64,000 nt of DNA from CAWEDP01 sp963807925 (GTDB lineage: Bacteria > Acidobacteriota > Vicinamibacteria > Vicinamibacterales > CAVVIG01): contig CAWEDP010000002.1 in NCBI GenBank assembly GCA_963807925.1, positions 1,612,001 through 1,676,000 on the forward strand. The letters run 5' to 3'. This document shows, piece by piece, positions 27,207 through 39,283 of this stretch (positions within the stretch are counted from its first letter, which is position 1; each line of letters starts with the position of its first letter). Below the pieces are notes generated by a model, which saw nothing but the letters and a program-made list of their open reading frames with translations, was not told where the DNA came from and ran no database searches. The position numbers and the translations under genes are program-made.

Positions 27207-29742
27207 CTATTCCGCGCGGAGCGTCGCGAGCGGTTTGTTGCGCAGCACGTCGAGGCTCGACACGACGCCGATGGTGGCGACCAGGATCGCGGTGAGGGCG
27301 ACGCCGCCCACGTGCTCGCCCAGAAACAGCCGCCACGGGATATCGAGCGCGTAGCGGCTGACGCCCCAGGTGAGCGCCACCGCCCCGAGCGACCCGACCA
27401 CGCCCGCCAGCGCTCCGAGCACGCCGTACTCGAACAGCAGCATGCGGGCGATCGTGCGGGTGTTGGCGCCGAGCGTCTTCAGCACCGCGGCTTCGTAGAC
27501 CCGCTGGAACTTGGTCATCGCGACGGCGCCGATGAGAATGAGCGCGCCGCTGAACAGCACCAGGCCGCCGACGACGGTGATCGCCAGGGTCACCTTGGAC
27601 ATGATGTCGCGCACCGTCTCCAGGATCTCGTGGAAGTCGATGACCGAGACGTTGGGAAACTTCTCGACCAGATCGTGCTGGAACCGGGCGCGCGCGGCGG
27701 CGCCGTCCGGGCCCTTGATCGGCGCGATGTAGGTCTGCGGGGCCTGCTCGAGGGTGCCGGGGCGGAACACGAACATGAAGCCGCCGCTCCGCGCGTCGCG
27801 CCAGTCGACCTCGCGGATGCTCGTGACCCTCGCCGTGATCATGCGTCCCGCCGACGTCGAACCGGATCGTGTCGCCGAGGTTGATCGAGAACCGCTCGTG
27901 GATGCCCTGCTCGACCGAGACCTCCGGATCCGGCGACGGATCCGACGGGAACGTGCCCTGCACGATGCGCTCGTTCGACTCGAGGGCGCCGCGATAGGTA
28001 ATCGTGTACTCGCGCGCCAGCGAGCCGCGCGCCCGCACGTCCTCGAACGACTCGAGGTTCGTCGTGCGGCCCCTGACCGCCGTGATGCGGGCCCGCAGGA
28101 CCGGAATGAGCCGCGATTGACCGGCGCCGTTCGCCGGGTCGGCCAGAAAGGCGCGCACGCCGTCGGCCTGCTCCGGCTGGATGTCGATCAGGAACATGTC
28201 GGGCGCGTCCTGCGCGATCTGGACCGAGAACTCCTCGAGCAGGCTCGCCTGCAGCGATCGCACGCCGACCACGAAGAACGCCCCGAGCCCGACCGCGAAG
28301 CAGGATCACGCGCGTCTGGTTGCCGGGCCGCGACAGGTGCAGCACGGCGTGACGCAGCGGAAACGACGGCGACTCGGCCAGCGGCGCCATCAGCGCGATG
28401 AGCAGCCGGCCGGCCAGCTGCAGCGCGACGGCCAGCGCCGCAAAGCCGACCGACACGACGATGCCGACGCGCAGCGAGCCGGCCTGCCAGCCGGCGACGG
28501 CGACGAGCCCGACCGACACGAGCGCCAGGACGGCCGCCTGCGTCCAGTCGCGTGCCCGGGGCGGCGCCTCGTCGCGCAGGAGCAGCGACGGCTTGACGTA
28601 CCGGACCTGCATCAGCGGCACCAGCGAGAACAGCAGCGACACCAGCACGCCGATGGCGATCCCCTGCGCGGCGGCGCTCCACGTCAGGCCGTAGTCGGCC
28701 TCCGCCAGAATCGACGTCGACGATCCGAGCGCCACCGGAATGGCGGCGAGCGTCGCCCGCGCGAGCAGGATGCCCAGCAGGCTGCCGGCCAGCCCGAGCG
28801 CGATCACCTGCAGCAGGTAGACGGCCATGATCTGGCCGCTCCGCGCGCCGACGCATTTGAGCACCGCGATGCTCGCGGATCTTCTGCATGATGAACACCC
28901 GCGTCACGCTCGACACCGCAATGCCGCCGAGGATCACGATCACCAGACCGACCATGCTCAGGTAGTTCTCCGCCCGATCGAAGTCGCGGCCGACCTCGTC
29001 GTCGTTGGATCGGTAGGAGCGCGCGGCGATGTACTGCGCGCGGAAATCGCGGCGCAACGCGCGCACGAGCGGGTCGATCTCCTGATCGGGCACCCGGACG
29101 AGCAGCACGCGGCGCGCCCGGCTGCCGACGTTCAGGAGCCCGGTCGAGGGCAGATCGTCGTAGTCGATGAGCACGCGCGGCCCGAGGCTGAAGCCGCCCA
29201 CCCGCCGTCCCGGCTCGGTCGTGATCACGCCGCGGATGGTGAACCTCGCCTGGCCGATCGCCAGAGCGTCGCCCACCTTCAGGTCGAGGGCGGTGAGCAG
29301 CTCCGGACGCACGAGCACGCCGTGGTGCTGCAGCAGCGAATAGGAGTAGGCCCGGCCGCTCTCGAGCCCGAGCGTCCCGTACAAGGGGAAGCCCGTCTGA
29401 ACGGCCCGCAGCTCCACCATGCGGGCGAGCGGGCGGCCGTCCGCGGGTCGCGACATCGTCGGCGTCTCGACCGACTCGGTCCACTCGGTGACGCCGTTCT
29501 CCGCGAAGCGATGTTCGATGGTCTGGCGGGCCTCGCTCGTCCACTCGCGCATTGGTGGACACGAGGACGTCGGCGGCAATCAGCGCCTTGGCCTCCTTCC
29601 CGAAGACGCCGCGGACGCTCTGGATCACCGACCGCAGCGTGACGATGGCGGCCACCCCGACCGCGATGCACAGGAAGAAGAACAGCAGACGCTTCCACGA
29701 CGCCCGCGTCTCCCGCACCGCCATGCTGATCACGAAGGTCAC
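27207..29742 (-). CDS. Large FtsX-type ABC permease (YbbP-like), four frame breaks
   Basis: About 843 aa after removing single bases at about 29550, 28874, 28298 and 27846; length minus four is an exact multiple of three. GTG 29742 overlaps the ATPase stop (GTGA). The architecture matches E. coli YbbP and LolC/E relatives: an N-terminal TM (WKRLLFFFLCIAVGVAAIV), a periplasmic MacB-like domain (about 50-245), a first FtsX domain with three TMs (VIVILGGIAVSSVTRVFIMQKIR then SIAVLKCVGARSGQIM), two central TMs, a further periplasmic domain and a second FtsX domain near the end (EAAVLKTLGANTRTIARMLL). It has about ten TMs. Order esterase-ATPase-permease matches tesA-ybbA-ybbP. Confidence 0.83.
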
Positions 29743-30444
29743 GATTCGGCCCGTCCCGTCTCGAGCGCGAGCTCGCGATGCACGCGTTCCACGACCCGGC
29801 CGTCGCGCAGCGAAATCCGCGCGTCGGCAGCGGCCGCCAGATCGGCGTCGTGGGTGACGAGCACGATGGTCGTCCCGCGCGTGCGGTGGATCTCGCGGAG
29901 GAGCGCCATGATATGGCGGCCGTTGGTCGTATCGAGGTTGCCGGTCGGCTCGTCGGCCAGCACGATGGCCGGATCGTTGGCCAGCGCCCGCGCGAGCGCC
30001 ACGCGCTGCTGTTCGCCCCCCGACAGCTGGGACGGATAGTGGTGCGCCCGTCCGGTCAGCCCCACCTCCTCCAGCAGGCGTCCGGCCCTGGCGCGCGCGT
30101 CGCGGACGCCCCTGATCTCCGAGCGGCACCGAGACGTTCTCGAGCGCCGTCAGCGACGGAATGAGGTGGAAGAACTGGAACACGAAGCCGATTTTCTCGC
30201 CGCGGAGCTTCGCCAGCCGATCCTCGTCCAGCGCCGTGATGTCGATGTCGTCGACGAGCACCGACCCCGAGGTCGGCGCATCGAGCCCCGCGATCAGCCC
30301 CAGCAGCGTCGACTTGCCGCTGCCCGACGGCCCGACGATGGCCAGGAACTGGCCGCGCGGAATCCGCAGCGACAACGGGTGCAGGATGGTCAGCGGCTCG
30401 GTCCCGCTCGTCACCGTCTTGGACACCTCGCGCAGCTCGATCAT
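29739..30444 (-). CDS. ABC transporter ATPase (YbbA/LolD-like), frame broken at about 30120
   Basis: About 234 aa after removing one base. ATG 30444 overlaps the esterase stop (ATGA). It carries Walker A GPSGSGKST, Q-loop FVFQFFHLIPSLTALENV, then, after the break at gatctccgag (30114-30123), EIRGVRDARARAGRLLEEVGL, signature LSGGEQQRVALA, Walker B IVLADEPTGNLD and the switch histidine VTHDAD. Removing one c restores VPLEIRG and a whole-codon length. It energises the adjacent FtsX-type permease; the E. coli equivalents have no well-defined substrate. Confidence 0.86.
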
Positions 30445-31184
30445 CGGCCCTGGTCCTTCGCCTGCTGCCCGGTCTGCCGGGCGTCTTCCTCGAGCACCGG
30501 CTTCAGGACGGTCCAGACATTGTCGGCGACCAGGCGCGCGCCTTCGGCCGTCGGATGGATGCCGTCGGCCTGATTGAGCTCCGGGATCCCGGCCACGCGT
30601 TCCAGCAGAAAGGGCACGAGCGGCACGCGATACTTCTTGGCCAGCGCCGGGTAGACCTTGTGGAAGTCGAACGTGTACTTCTCGCCGTAATTGGGCGGCG
30701 CCTCCATGCCGGCGAGAATCACCTTGACGCCGCGCGCCTGCGCCCGCTCGATCACCTTCGAGAGATTGGCCGTCAGCTCCGTCACCGGCAGACCCCGCAA
30801 CCCGTCGTTGCCGCCGAGCGCCAGCACCAGGATCCGGACCTCGCCGTCGAGCGCCCAATCGAGGCGCGACACGCCGCCAGCCGACGTGTCGCCGGACACG
30901 CCGGCGTTGACCACGGTGTAGTCGAGCCCTTCGTCGGCGACGTGGCGCTGCAGGCTGGACGGAAACGCCTGCGCCATCGGCAGTCCCAGGCCGGCCGTCA
31001 GGCTGTCGCCGAGGATCACGATGCGCGGCCCGGACGCGCCTGCCACCGGCGGCAGCGGCGGCGCCTCCTCCGCCCCGGTCCGCGGCGAGCGCTCGTCGGA
31101 CGCGCCGCGCGACCCGCACGCGACGGTGCAGATGACGACAGCGACGGCCAGGCCCCGCAGGATCGGTCGAGCGCGAGCGGTCAT
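30441..31184 (-). CDS. tesA: SGNH/GDSL-family esterase lipoprotein (TesA-like)
   Basis: A 247-aa multifunctional esterase / lysophospholipase / thioesterase I-like enzyme. It has a lipoprotein signal (VVICTVAC), so it is probably anchored in the envelope rather than free in the periplasm as E. coli TesA is. SGNH blocks are block I ILGDSLTAGLG (nucleophile Ser), block II Gly in GVSGDTSAGG, block III ALGGNDGLRG (Asn) and block V GIHPTAEG (Asp/His catalytic pair). It is first in the esterase-ABC-permease unit and divergent from zwf, with a 180-bp shared upstream region. The symbol follows synteny and family; the true substrate is unknown. Confidence 0.88.
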   Translation of the reverse strand: MTARARPILRGLAVAVVICTVACGSRGASDERSPRTGAEEAPPLPPVAGASGPRIVILGDSLTAGLGLPMAQAFPSSLQRHVADEGLDYTVVNAGVSGDTSAGGVSRLDWALDGEVRILVLALGGNDGLRGLPVTELTANLSKVIERAQARGVKVILAGMEAPPNYGEKYTFDFHKVYPALAKKYRVPLVPFLLERVAGIPELNQADGIHPTAEGARLVADNVWTVLKPVLEEDARQTGQQAKDQGR

Positions 31185-31364
31185 CGACTCATTCGGATTC
31201 GATCCTCGCAGCGCAGCCCGGCAATCGCCTGTTCCAGCCGCTGCGATGGACGGCCGCCCCGGCGGGTTTCCTCCTGCAGATACTCGAGGTGCTGGCTCTC
31301 GAAACCGAGTCCCACTGAAATAGTATGCTAGATCCCGGTCAGTCATGACAGAGCCGACGCGCGG

Positions 31365-32855
31365 ATGAGCGGCCCGGGCCCGGTGACCCTCGTCATCTTC
31401 GGGGGCGCCGGCGATCTCGCGCATCGCAAGCTCCTGCCGGCGCTCTACAACCTTCACGTGGACGGGCTCCTGCCGCCGCATTTCGCCGTGGTCGGCGTCG
31501 GCCGCAACCCGATGACCGACGAGGCGTACCGCGCCTGGGCGTCGAGCGGCACGACCGCGTTTTCGAGGCGTCCGCCGGCGGAGCCCGCCTGGCAACGCTT
31601 CGCGTCCGCTCTGTTCCATCAGCAGGGATCGGTCGACGACGGCGGGTCCTTCCGCGGACTGGGCGCCCGGCTCGACGTGATCGAACACGAGCGCGGCATC
31701 CCGGCGAACCGCCTCTACTATCTCGCCGTTCCACCGGCGCTCTTCGCGCCGACGGTCCAGCAGCTGGCCAAGGCGGGTCTCGTCAGTCCGCCGGATTCCG
31801 ACCATTTCACCCGCATCGTTGTCGAGAAGCCGATCGGCCACGACCTCGCCTCGGCGCGCGCCATCAACGACGCGATCGCCGCGGTCTTCGCCGAGCCGCA
31901 GATCTACCGGATCGACCACTACCTCGGCAAGGAAACGGTCCAGAACATCCTGGTGCTGCGGTTCGCGAACAGCATCTTCGAGCCGCTGTTCAACCAGAAG
32001 TACATCGACCACGTGCAGATCACCGTGGCCGAAGAGCAGGGCGTCGGCAGCCGCGCCGGGTACTACGAGCAGGCCGGCGCGCTGCGTGACATGGTCCAGA
32101 ATCACATTCTGCAGCTCGTTTCGCTCGTGGCCATGGAGCCGCCGCGATCGCTCGAGGCCGATGTCGTGCGCGACGAGCGGCTCGAGGTCATCCGATCGCT
32201 CCGGCCGATTGTCGGCGAGGCGATCGACCGGCTGGCCGTGCGGGCGCAGTACGCGCGAGGCTTCGAGCTGGGCGCCACCGTGCCCGGGTATCGCGACGAG
32301 AAGGGCGTGGATCCGCAGTCCAGCACCGAGACGTTCGTCGCGCTTCAGGTCGCGATCGACAACTGGCGCTGGGCCGGTGTCCCGTTCTTTCTCCGGACCG
32401 GCAAGCGCCTGCCGAAGCGGGCGAGCGAGATCTCCATTCAGCTCAAGAGCGTGCCGCCGATCCTCTTCAACGCCGACCCGGCCGGACCGCTCGACTGCAA
32501 CGTCCTCTCGATCAGAATCCAGCCGAACGAGGGCTTCGCCCTGACCATCGAATCCAAGATTCCGGGTCCGCACCTGCGTCTCTACCCGGTCAAGATGGAC
32601 TTTCAGTACGGCGCCACCTTCGGCGGCGCCTCGCCGGAGGCCTACGAACGGCTCCTGCTGGACGTGATGGTTGGCGATCAGACGCTGTTCATGCGCCGGG
32701 ACGCCGTCGAGGCGTCGTGGCAGTGGATTACGCCCATCCTCGAGCGCTGGGCCGGGGACCGGCGTCCGGTGCCGACCTACGCCGCCGGCGAGTGGGGACC
32801 CTCGCTCGCGAACGGCCTGATTGAGTCAACGGGAAGACGATGGCGCGACGCGTGA
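31365..32855 (+). CDS. zwf: Glucose-6-phosphate 1-dehydrogenase
   Basis: A 496-aa cytosolic enzyme oxidising glucose 6-phosphate to 6-phosphogluconolactone with NADP, the entry to the oxidative pentose phosphate pathway. The nucleotide fold is IFGGAGDLAHRKLLPALYNL near the N-terminus. The active site is RIDHYLGKE near residue 183, with the substrate-binding KPIGHD region before it. The C-terminal half has the family RTGKRLP and EPLFN-type motifs. Length is normal. A TATGCT sequence at 31324-31329 is a possible -10 box. Its 3' end overlaps opcA by 16 bases, so the two are co-expressed. Confidence 0.97.
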   Translation: MSGPGPVTLVIFGGAGDLAHRKLLPALYNLHVDGLLPPHFAVVGVGRNPMTDEAYRAWASSGTTAFSRRPPAEPAWQRFASALFHQQGSVDDGGSFRGLGARLDVIEHERGIPANRLYYLAVPPALFAPTVQQLAKAGLVSPPDSDHFTRIVVEKPIGHDLASARAINDAIAAVFAEPQIYRIDHYLGKETVQNILVLRFANSIFEPLFNQKYIDHVQITVAEEQGVGSRAGYYEQAGALRDMVQNHILQLVSLVAMEPPRSLEADVVRDERLEVIRSLRPIVGEAIDRLAVRAQYARGFELGATVPGYRDEKGVDPQSSTETFVALQVAIDNWRWAGVPFFLRTGKRLPKRASEISIQLKSVPPILFNADPAGPLDCNVLSIRIQPNEGFALTIESKIPGPHLRLYPVKMDFQYGATFGGASPEAYERLLLDVMVGDQTLFMRRDAVEASWQWITPILERWAGDRRPVPTYAAGEWGPSLANGLIESTGRRWRDA

Positions 32856-33886
32856 TGGAGCGCGTGATTCGCGCGTGCCGGGCGGAGGCCGTCGAGGCCG
32901 ACCTGGACGCGCTCTGGCGCGAGGTGGCGGATCGCACGCCGGCGACGCGCACAATCATGGCGAATCTGGTCGTGTTCCAGTCGTGCGCCGAGCGCGACGA
33001 GCTCGACGCCGATGCGCCCTTCGAGGGCGTTCCGGTCGAAGCGGTGGCCGAGCGCCATCCCTCCCGGATCATCGTGCTGAGGCACACCAACGCCCCCGAC
33101 CAGCTGCAGGCCCCCGTCACGGCGTCGGTCGGCATCCTGCTCTTCGGTCCGGAACAGGCGCGATCGGCGGTCGAGCAAATCACCATCCGCTGCGTCTCCG
33201 CCGAGGCGTCGCTGCCGTCGATCGTGCGGCGCTTTCTCGTGGGAGACCGTCCGACGTCGCTGTGGTGGACCGACGATTTCTCGCAGTCGCCCCCGCTCCG
33301 GGCGCTCGTCACCATCGGCCGCCAGTTTCTCTATGACAGCGGACAATGGCGTGACGTCGGCGCCGGCCTGGCCACCGTCGCCAGCCTGATCGATGCCCCC
33401 GACATGCCCGATCTGGCGGACGTCAACTGGCGGCGGCTCGCGCCCATGCGTCGGGCGCTGGAACAGACGCGGCGAACCCTGCGGGCCGGGGCAGGGAGCG
33501 GTGCCCGGCTTCGTATCCGGATCGTGCACGGGCCGAGGCGGGCGGCCATGGCATGGCTGCTCGCCGGCTGGCTGAGCTCGCCGTTCGATGGATCGCCTCA
33601 GGCCGACCTGACGGTCGCGGCGGACCCTGAGGCGACGTCGCAGGCCGCGCCGGCGCCCGGGCTCTCCGTCGCCGTCTACGCCGCTGACGCTCTCGTCCTG
33701 TCGGCGGTCATGACCGACACCGAAGTGACCGTCACCGAAGCGTCGGCGCGCGCGCCGTGGACCGTACCCGTCACGAGCGGAGACATGGCCGACGCGGTCG
33801 TCGAGGAGCTCGCCTCGCTGCGCTTCGACCCCTCGCTCCTCGACGCCGTCCGCGCGGCGCACGCGCGGCTCACCGCTGCAGCATGA
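32840..33886 (+). CDS. opcA: Glucose-6-phosphate dehydrogenase assembly protein OpcA
   Basis: A 348-aa protein of the OpcA family, which binds G6PDH and tunes its assembly and redox response. It is best known from cyanobacteria and actinobacteria. Visible family features are an N-terminal helix, RTIMANLVVF, a HPSRIIVLR segment, the central VGDRPTSLWWTDD region and SLIDAPDMPDLADVNWRRLAP. The start overlaps the zwf end by 16 bases. The C-terminal third (PQADLTVAADPEA onward) is less conserved-looking. It overlaps the convergent gene at its 3' end by 17 bases. The pairing with zwf strongly supports the call. Confidence 0.9.
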   Translation: MARRVMERVIRACRAEAVEADLDALWREVADRTPATRTIMANLVVFQSCAERDELDADAPFEGVPVEAVAERHPSRIIVLRHTNAPDQLQAPVTASVGILLFGPEQARSAVEQITIRCVSAEASLPSIVRRFLVGDRPTSLWWTDDFSQSPPLRALVTIGRQFLYDSGQWRDVGAGLATVASLIDAPDMPDLADVNWRRLAPMRRALEQTRRTLRAGAGSGARLRIRIVHGPRRAAMAWLLAGWLSSPFDGSPQADLTVAADPEATSQAAPAPGLSVAVYAADALVLSAVMTDTEVTVTEASARAPWTVPVTSGDMADAVVEELASLRFDPSLLDAVRAAHARLTAAA

Positions 33887-34301
33887 CCTTCAGCATCTGA
33901 ATCTCGGCGGCCACCTCGTCGACGTCCGACCGGTTGTAGGTCACCTTCCCCGCGCCCTTCAGCGACTTCCCGTTTTCCTCCTCCCGCCGGTCGAGCAGTT
34001 GCTGCATGCGTCCGAGCAGCGCGAGCGCTTCACCAAGCTGAGGCGCGCAGGGAGGCGTCGTTTGAGCGGTCGGACCCGGCGCCTGTGCAGATGCCGGCGG
34101 CGGCGGTGTTGTTCCCGGCGCCTGAGGCGTCCCGGGCGTCTGGGGGACTGCCGGCGTCTCCGGAGTGGCCGGCGTCTGCGGGGTCGAAGGGGTCTGCACC
34201 GTACCCGGCGCCTGAGCGCGCGCCGCCGAACTGCCGGCAACAGGGCCCGACAGGCCGAACATGATAACCAAGCCCGTGAGTGCGAACGACTTCGCGATCA
34301 C
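33870..34301 (-). CDS. Small secreted protein with TPxTP repeats
   Basis: A 143-aa protein of unknown function. It has an N-terminal signal peptide (about 1-29, ending AARAQ), a Pro/Thr-rich low-complexity stretch of TPxTPQTP-type repeats (about 33-80), and a C-terminal helical domain with one Cys (PPCAPQLGEALALLGRMQQLLD) and AEIQMLKVMLQR. GTG 34301 has a good AGGAGG box five bases upstream. The stop lies inside the 3' end of opcA (17-bp overlap, opposite strand). It may be an envelope linker protein; no enzyme motif is present. Confidence 0.7.
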   Translation of the reverse strand: MIAKSFALTGLVIMFGLSGPVAGSSAARAQAPGTVQTPSTPQTPATPETPAVPQTPGTPQAPGTTPPPPASAQAPGPTAQTTPPCAPQLGEALALLGRMQQLLDRREEENGKSLKGAGKVTYNRSDVDEVAAEIQMLKVMLQR

Positions 34302-34398
34302 AAATGCCTCCTGTCAGTGAGCCGTGCCGGAGCAAAGCCTCTGCCACGTATCGCCGGGCTGATTGAGGGCCACCTTGGTTCCGGAATCGGCGACAATC

Positions 34399-34789
34399 AT
34401 GGGCATGCGCTATCTCGTCACGGCTCGGGTTCGCCGGGACAAAGCCGCCGACCTCCGCCGCGCGATCGAACAGGAGACGCTGGGCCGCGGCTCGGTTGCC
34501 GGCGACGAATACCTCCGCAACATGGGCGACGCCCGAGAGCACGACGATGGCCGTGTGCAATGGGTCGAGGTATGTTACTGCCCCACGCCGCTCCAGGAGG
34601 AACGGGAGGTACTGGGCCGAATACTTTCACCTCGACAAGGTCCAGGACGCCCACGCCCGCACCCGCTGTCGCGACGAGAACGGCACCGAGTCGTGGGCGT
34701 GCGGGGACTGCGACTGCTCGGCGCGTCTCGAAGCGCGCCTGGCCGCGCGCGGCCATCGATTCCTCGAGGCGCTGCGCGGTCGGACGTAG
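34399..34789 (+). CDS. Conserved small Cys-rich protein, frame broken at about 34608
   Basis: About 129 aa after removing one base. The first part is MRYLVTARVRRDKAADLRRAIEQ, then GRGSVAGDEYLRNM and RVQWVEVCYCPTPLQEERE; after dropping one g from gggaggtac (34604-34612) the frame continues YWAEYFHLDKVQDAHARTRC and a Cys cluster ACGDCDCSARLE near the end. A ferredoxin-like alpha/beta fold with a C-terminal metal or redox site is plausible, but no function is known to me. ATG 34405 (six bases later) is also possible; a GACAAT box at 34392-34397 would make it nearly leaderless. It precedes the large regulator by 9 bases. Confidence 0.75.
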
Positions 34790-34798
34790 CCGGTCCTT

Positions 34799-37729
<2,931 letters not shown>

Positions 37730-37932
37730 TAGTCGTTTACAAAGTATCCAAGTAACGACGATCCTGCATACTTGCTATCCGATGCTGTTCGAAACCGTAC
37801 CAAGAGGCTGATCGACTAAACCTTTTATTATCAAGATGTTAGTGTGTCAGGGCTCTCGAAGTCCACATGATCCACCTGATGAGCATGAACATTGAAGGGG
37901 GACAGAGTGCGCATCTTTTTCTGGGAGCTCCG

Positions 37933-38352
37933 ATGATGCCTTATTGGGAGACCAAGCCGTCGTCCGGGCTGACAGTCGCCGAGTGCCAGGACAGGCGGGG
38001 GGCGGCCCGCCTCCCGCTCGTGATGCCGGCGCGGCTCGCCTGGAAAGATCAGCGAGGCGTGGCTCGATTCGCGACCGTGACGACGCGCGACATCAGCCCC
38101 TGCGGCGTGTATGTCGAATCCTCGGCGCCGCTGTCCATTCCGCTGTTCCGTCTGGTGCAGTTTCAGTTGGAGCCGACGGCCCGGGCGATCGACAAGGTTC
38201 CGGATGCGCTTCGTCACGGACGGGTCCTGGCGGCGGTGTATCGGATCTCGCACGCCACGAAGGACTCGCGCCACGGGCTGGCACTGCGTTTGATGGTCGA
38301 GCCCGGACGGGTGGCCGCCTCCGAGCGCGAACGCACGCGGGCCACGGCGTAG
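37933..38352 (+). CDS. PilZ-domain protein
   Basis: A 139-aa protein with a PilZ-like domain, which in many proteins binds c-di-GMP. The first conserved arginine motif appears as RRGAARLPLVMPARLAW and the second as TRDISPCGVYVES, close to the D/NxSxxG consensus. A start at ATG 37933 is preferred because GGGAG lies seven bases upstream; an in-frame ATG at 37867 would give 161 aa. It is downstream of the sigma-54 regulator across a 200-bp AT-richer gap and ends 13 bases before a convergent gene. Ligand binding is not certain because the second motif has Cys-Gly where Gly-Gly or Gly-Ala is commoner. Confidence 0.78.
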   Translation: MMPYWETKPSSGLTVAECQDRRGAARLPLVMPARLAWKDQRGVARFATVTTRDISPCGVYVESSAPLSIPLFRLVQFQLEPTARAIDKVPDALRHGRVLAAVYRISHATKDSRHGLALRLMVEPGRVAASERERTRATA

Positions 38353-38365
38353 GCGGCGCGGCCTT

Positions 38366-39283
38366 TTACAGATCTCCTCGCTGTCGCCAGTACCTCGCCA
38401 GTCCGCGCCAGTTCAGATCGAACCGTCCCGCCACCTCGTAGACGCGCGCCTCGTGTTCGGGCATTCGCTGCACCAGGTCGCGGCGACATTGTTCGACGAA
38501 CCATGCCTCGCGCTCCTCATCGCGTCCATCGCGCGAGAGCGACGCTCGCACGAGCCGGCTTGCCGCTTCCAGGTTGTCCCGAAGGGTGCCGAGGTGTGCG
38601 CCGACGGTCGTCGTCGGCCCGAAGTGCGTCAGGAACAGCGTCTGCGGTCCCCACCGTTCGATCCGGGCCAGGCTCGCCAGCCAGGCCTCGAGGTCGACGT
38701 CGGGAGGCGGCGTCGGCGGCACGATGTCGCCGTCCCGAATCACCTGCACGCCGGCCGTATCGCCGACGAACGCGATGCCGGCGTCTCGCACGAAATAGCT
38801 GACGTGATGCGACGCGTGGCCGGGTGTGTAGGCCACCTCCAGGGTCCGGCCTCCGGCCTCGATCCGCGCATCCTGATCGACGACCGTCACCGTGTCAGCG
38901 GGGACCGGCAGGACGTCGCCCCACAGGCGCTCCATGTCGTCGCCGTACAGGCGCGCGGCGCTCGCCAGGAGCCTGCCCGGGTCGATCAGATGAGGGGCTC
39001 CCTTCGTGTGGACGTACACACGGAGCCGCGGCTGATCGCGAACCAGCGTGCCGACGCCCCCCGAGTGGTCGAGATGAATGTGCGTGACGAGCAGCGCCGT
39101 CACGTCAGCGAGGGTCGCCCCGAGCGACGCGAGCCCTTTCCGCAGTCCCACCAGCGAGGTGGACGGCCCGGGATCGATCAACGCAATCCCTCCGGGGCCG
39201 CTGAGGACGCCGGTCGCGATGACCCGCGGGGTGCCCAGAAACTCCAGATCGATCGACGAGATGCCTGTCGCCAGTCGGTTCAT
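38366..39283 (-). CDS. MBL-fold metallo-hydrolase
   Basis: A 305-aa metallo-beta-lactamase-fold hydrolase with intact metal ligands: THIHLDHSGG (His68, His70, Asp72, His73), GHASHHVSY, an Asp in FVGDTAG and a final His in FLTHFG. No signal peptide is present, so it is cytosolic. The C-terminal helical extension (RDEEREAWFVEQCRRDL) is seen in some glyoxalase-II-like and quorum-lactonase-like members; substrate unknown. ATG 39283 overlaps the DedA stop by four bases (ATGA), so the two are translationally coupled. Confidence 0.88.
   Translation of the reverse strand: MNRLATGISSIDLEFLGTPRVIATGVLSGPGGIALIDPGPSTSLVGLRKGLASLGATLADVTALLVTHIHLDHSGGVGTLVRDQPRLRVYVHTKGAPHLIDPGRLLASAARLYGDDMERLWGDVLPVPADTVTVVDQDARIEAGGRTLEVAYTPGHASHHVSYFVRDAGIAFVGDTAGVQVIRDGDIVPPTPPPDVDLEAWLASLARIERWGPQTLFLTHFGPTTTVGAHLGTLRDNLEAASRLVRASLSRDGRDEEREAWFVEQCRRDLVQRMPEHEARVYEVAGRFDLNWRGLARYWRQRGDL

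Noticed and set aside
11549..30120. Programmed frameshifting as the reason for the broken genes.
   Set aside because: Sites share no slippery heptamer or downstream structure and occur in many unrelated families, which does not fit a programmed mechanism.
33870..33886. The 17-bp overlap of convergent genes as a sign that one is false.
   Set aside because: Both genes have independent support: family motifs in opcA, and a signal peptide with a strong ribosome site in the other.
37730..37932. A sigma-54 (-24/-12) promoter in the AT-rich gap before the PilZ gene.
   Set aside because: No GG-N10-GC pair with acceptable flanks was found.
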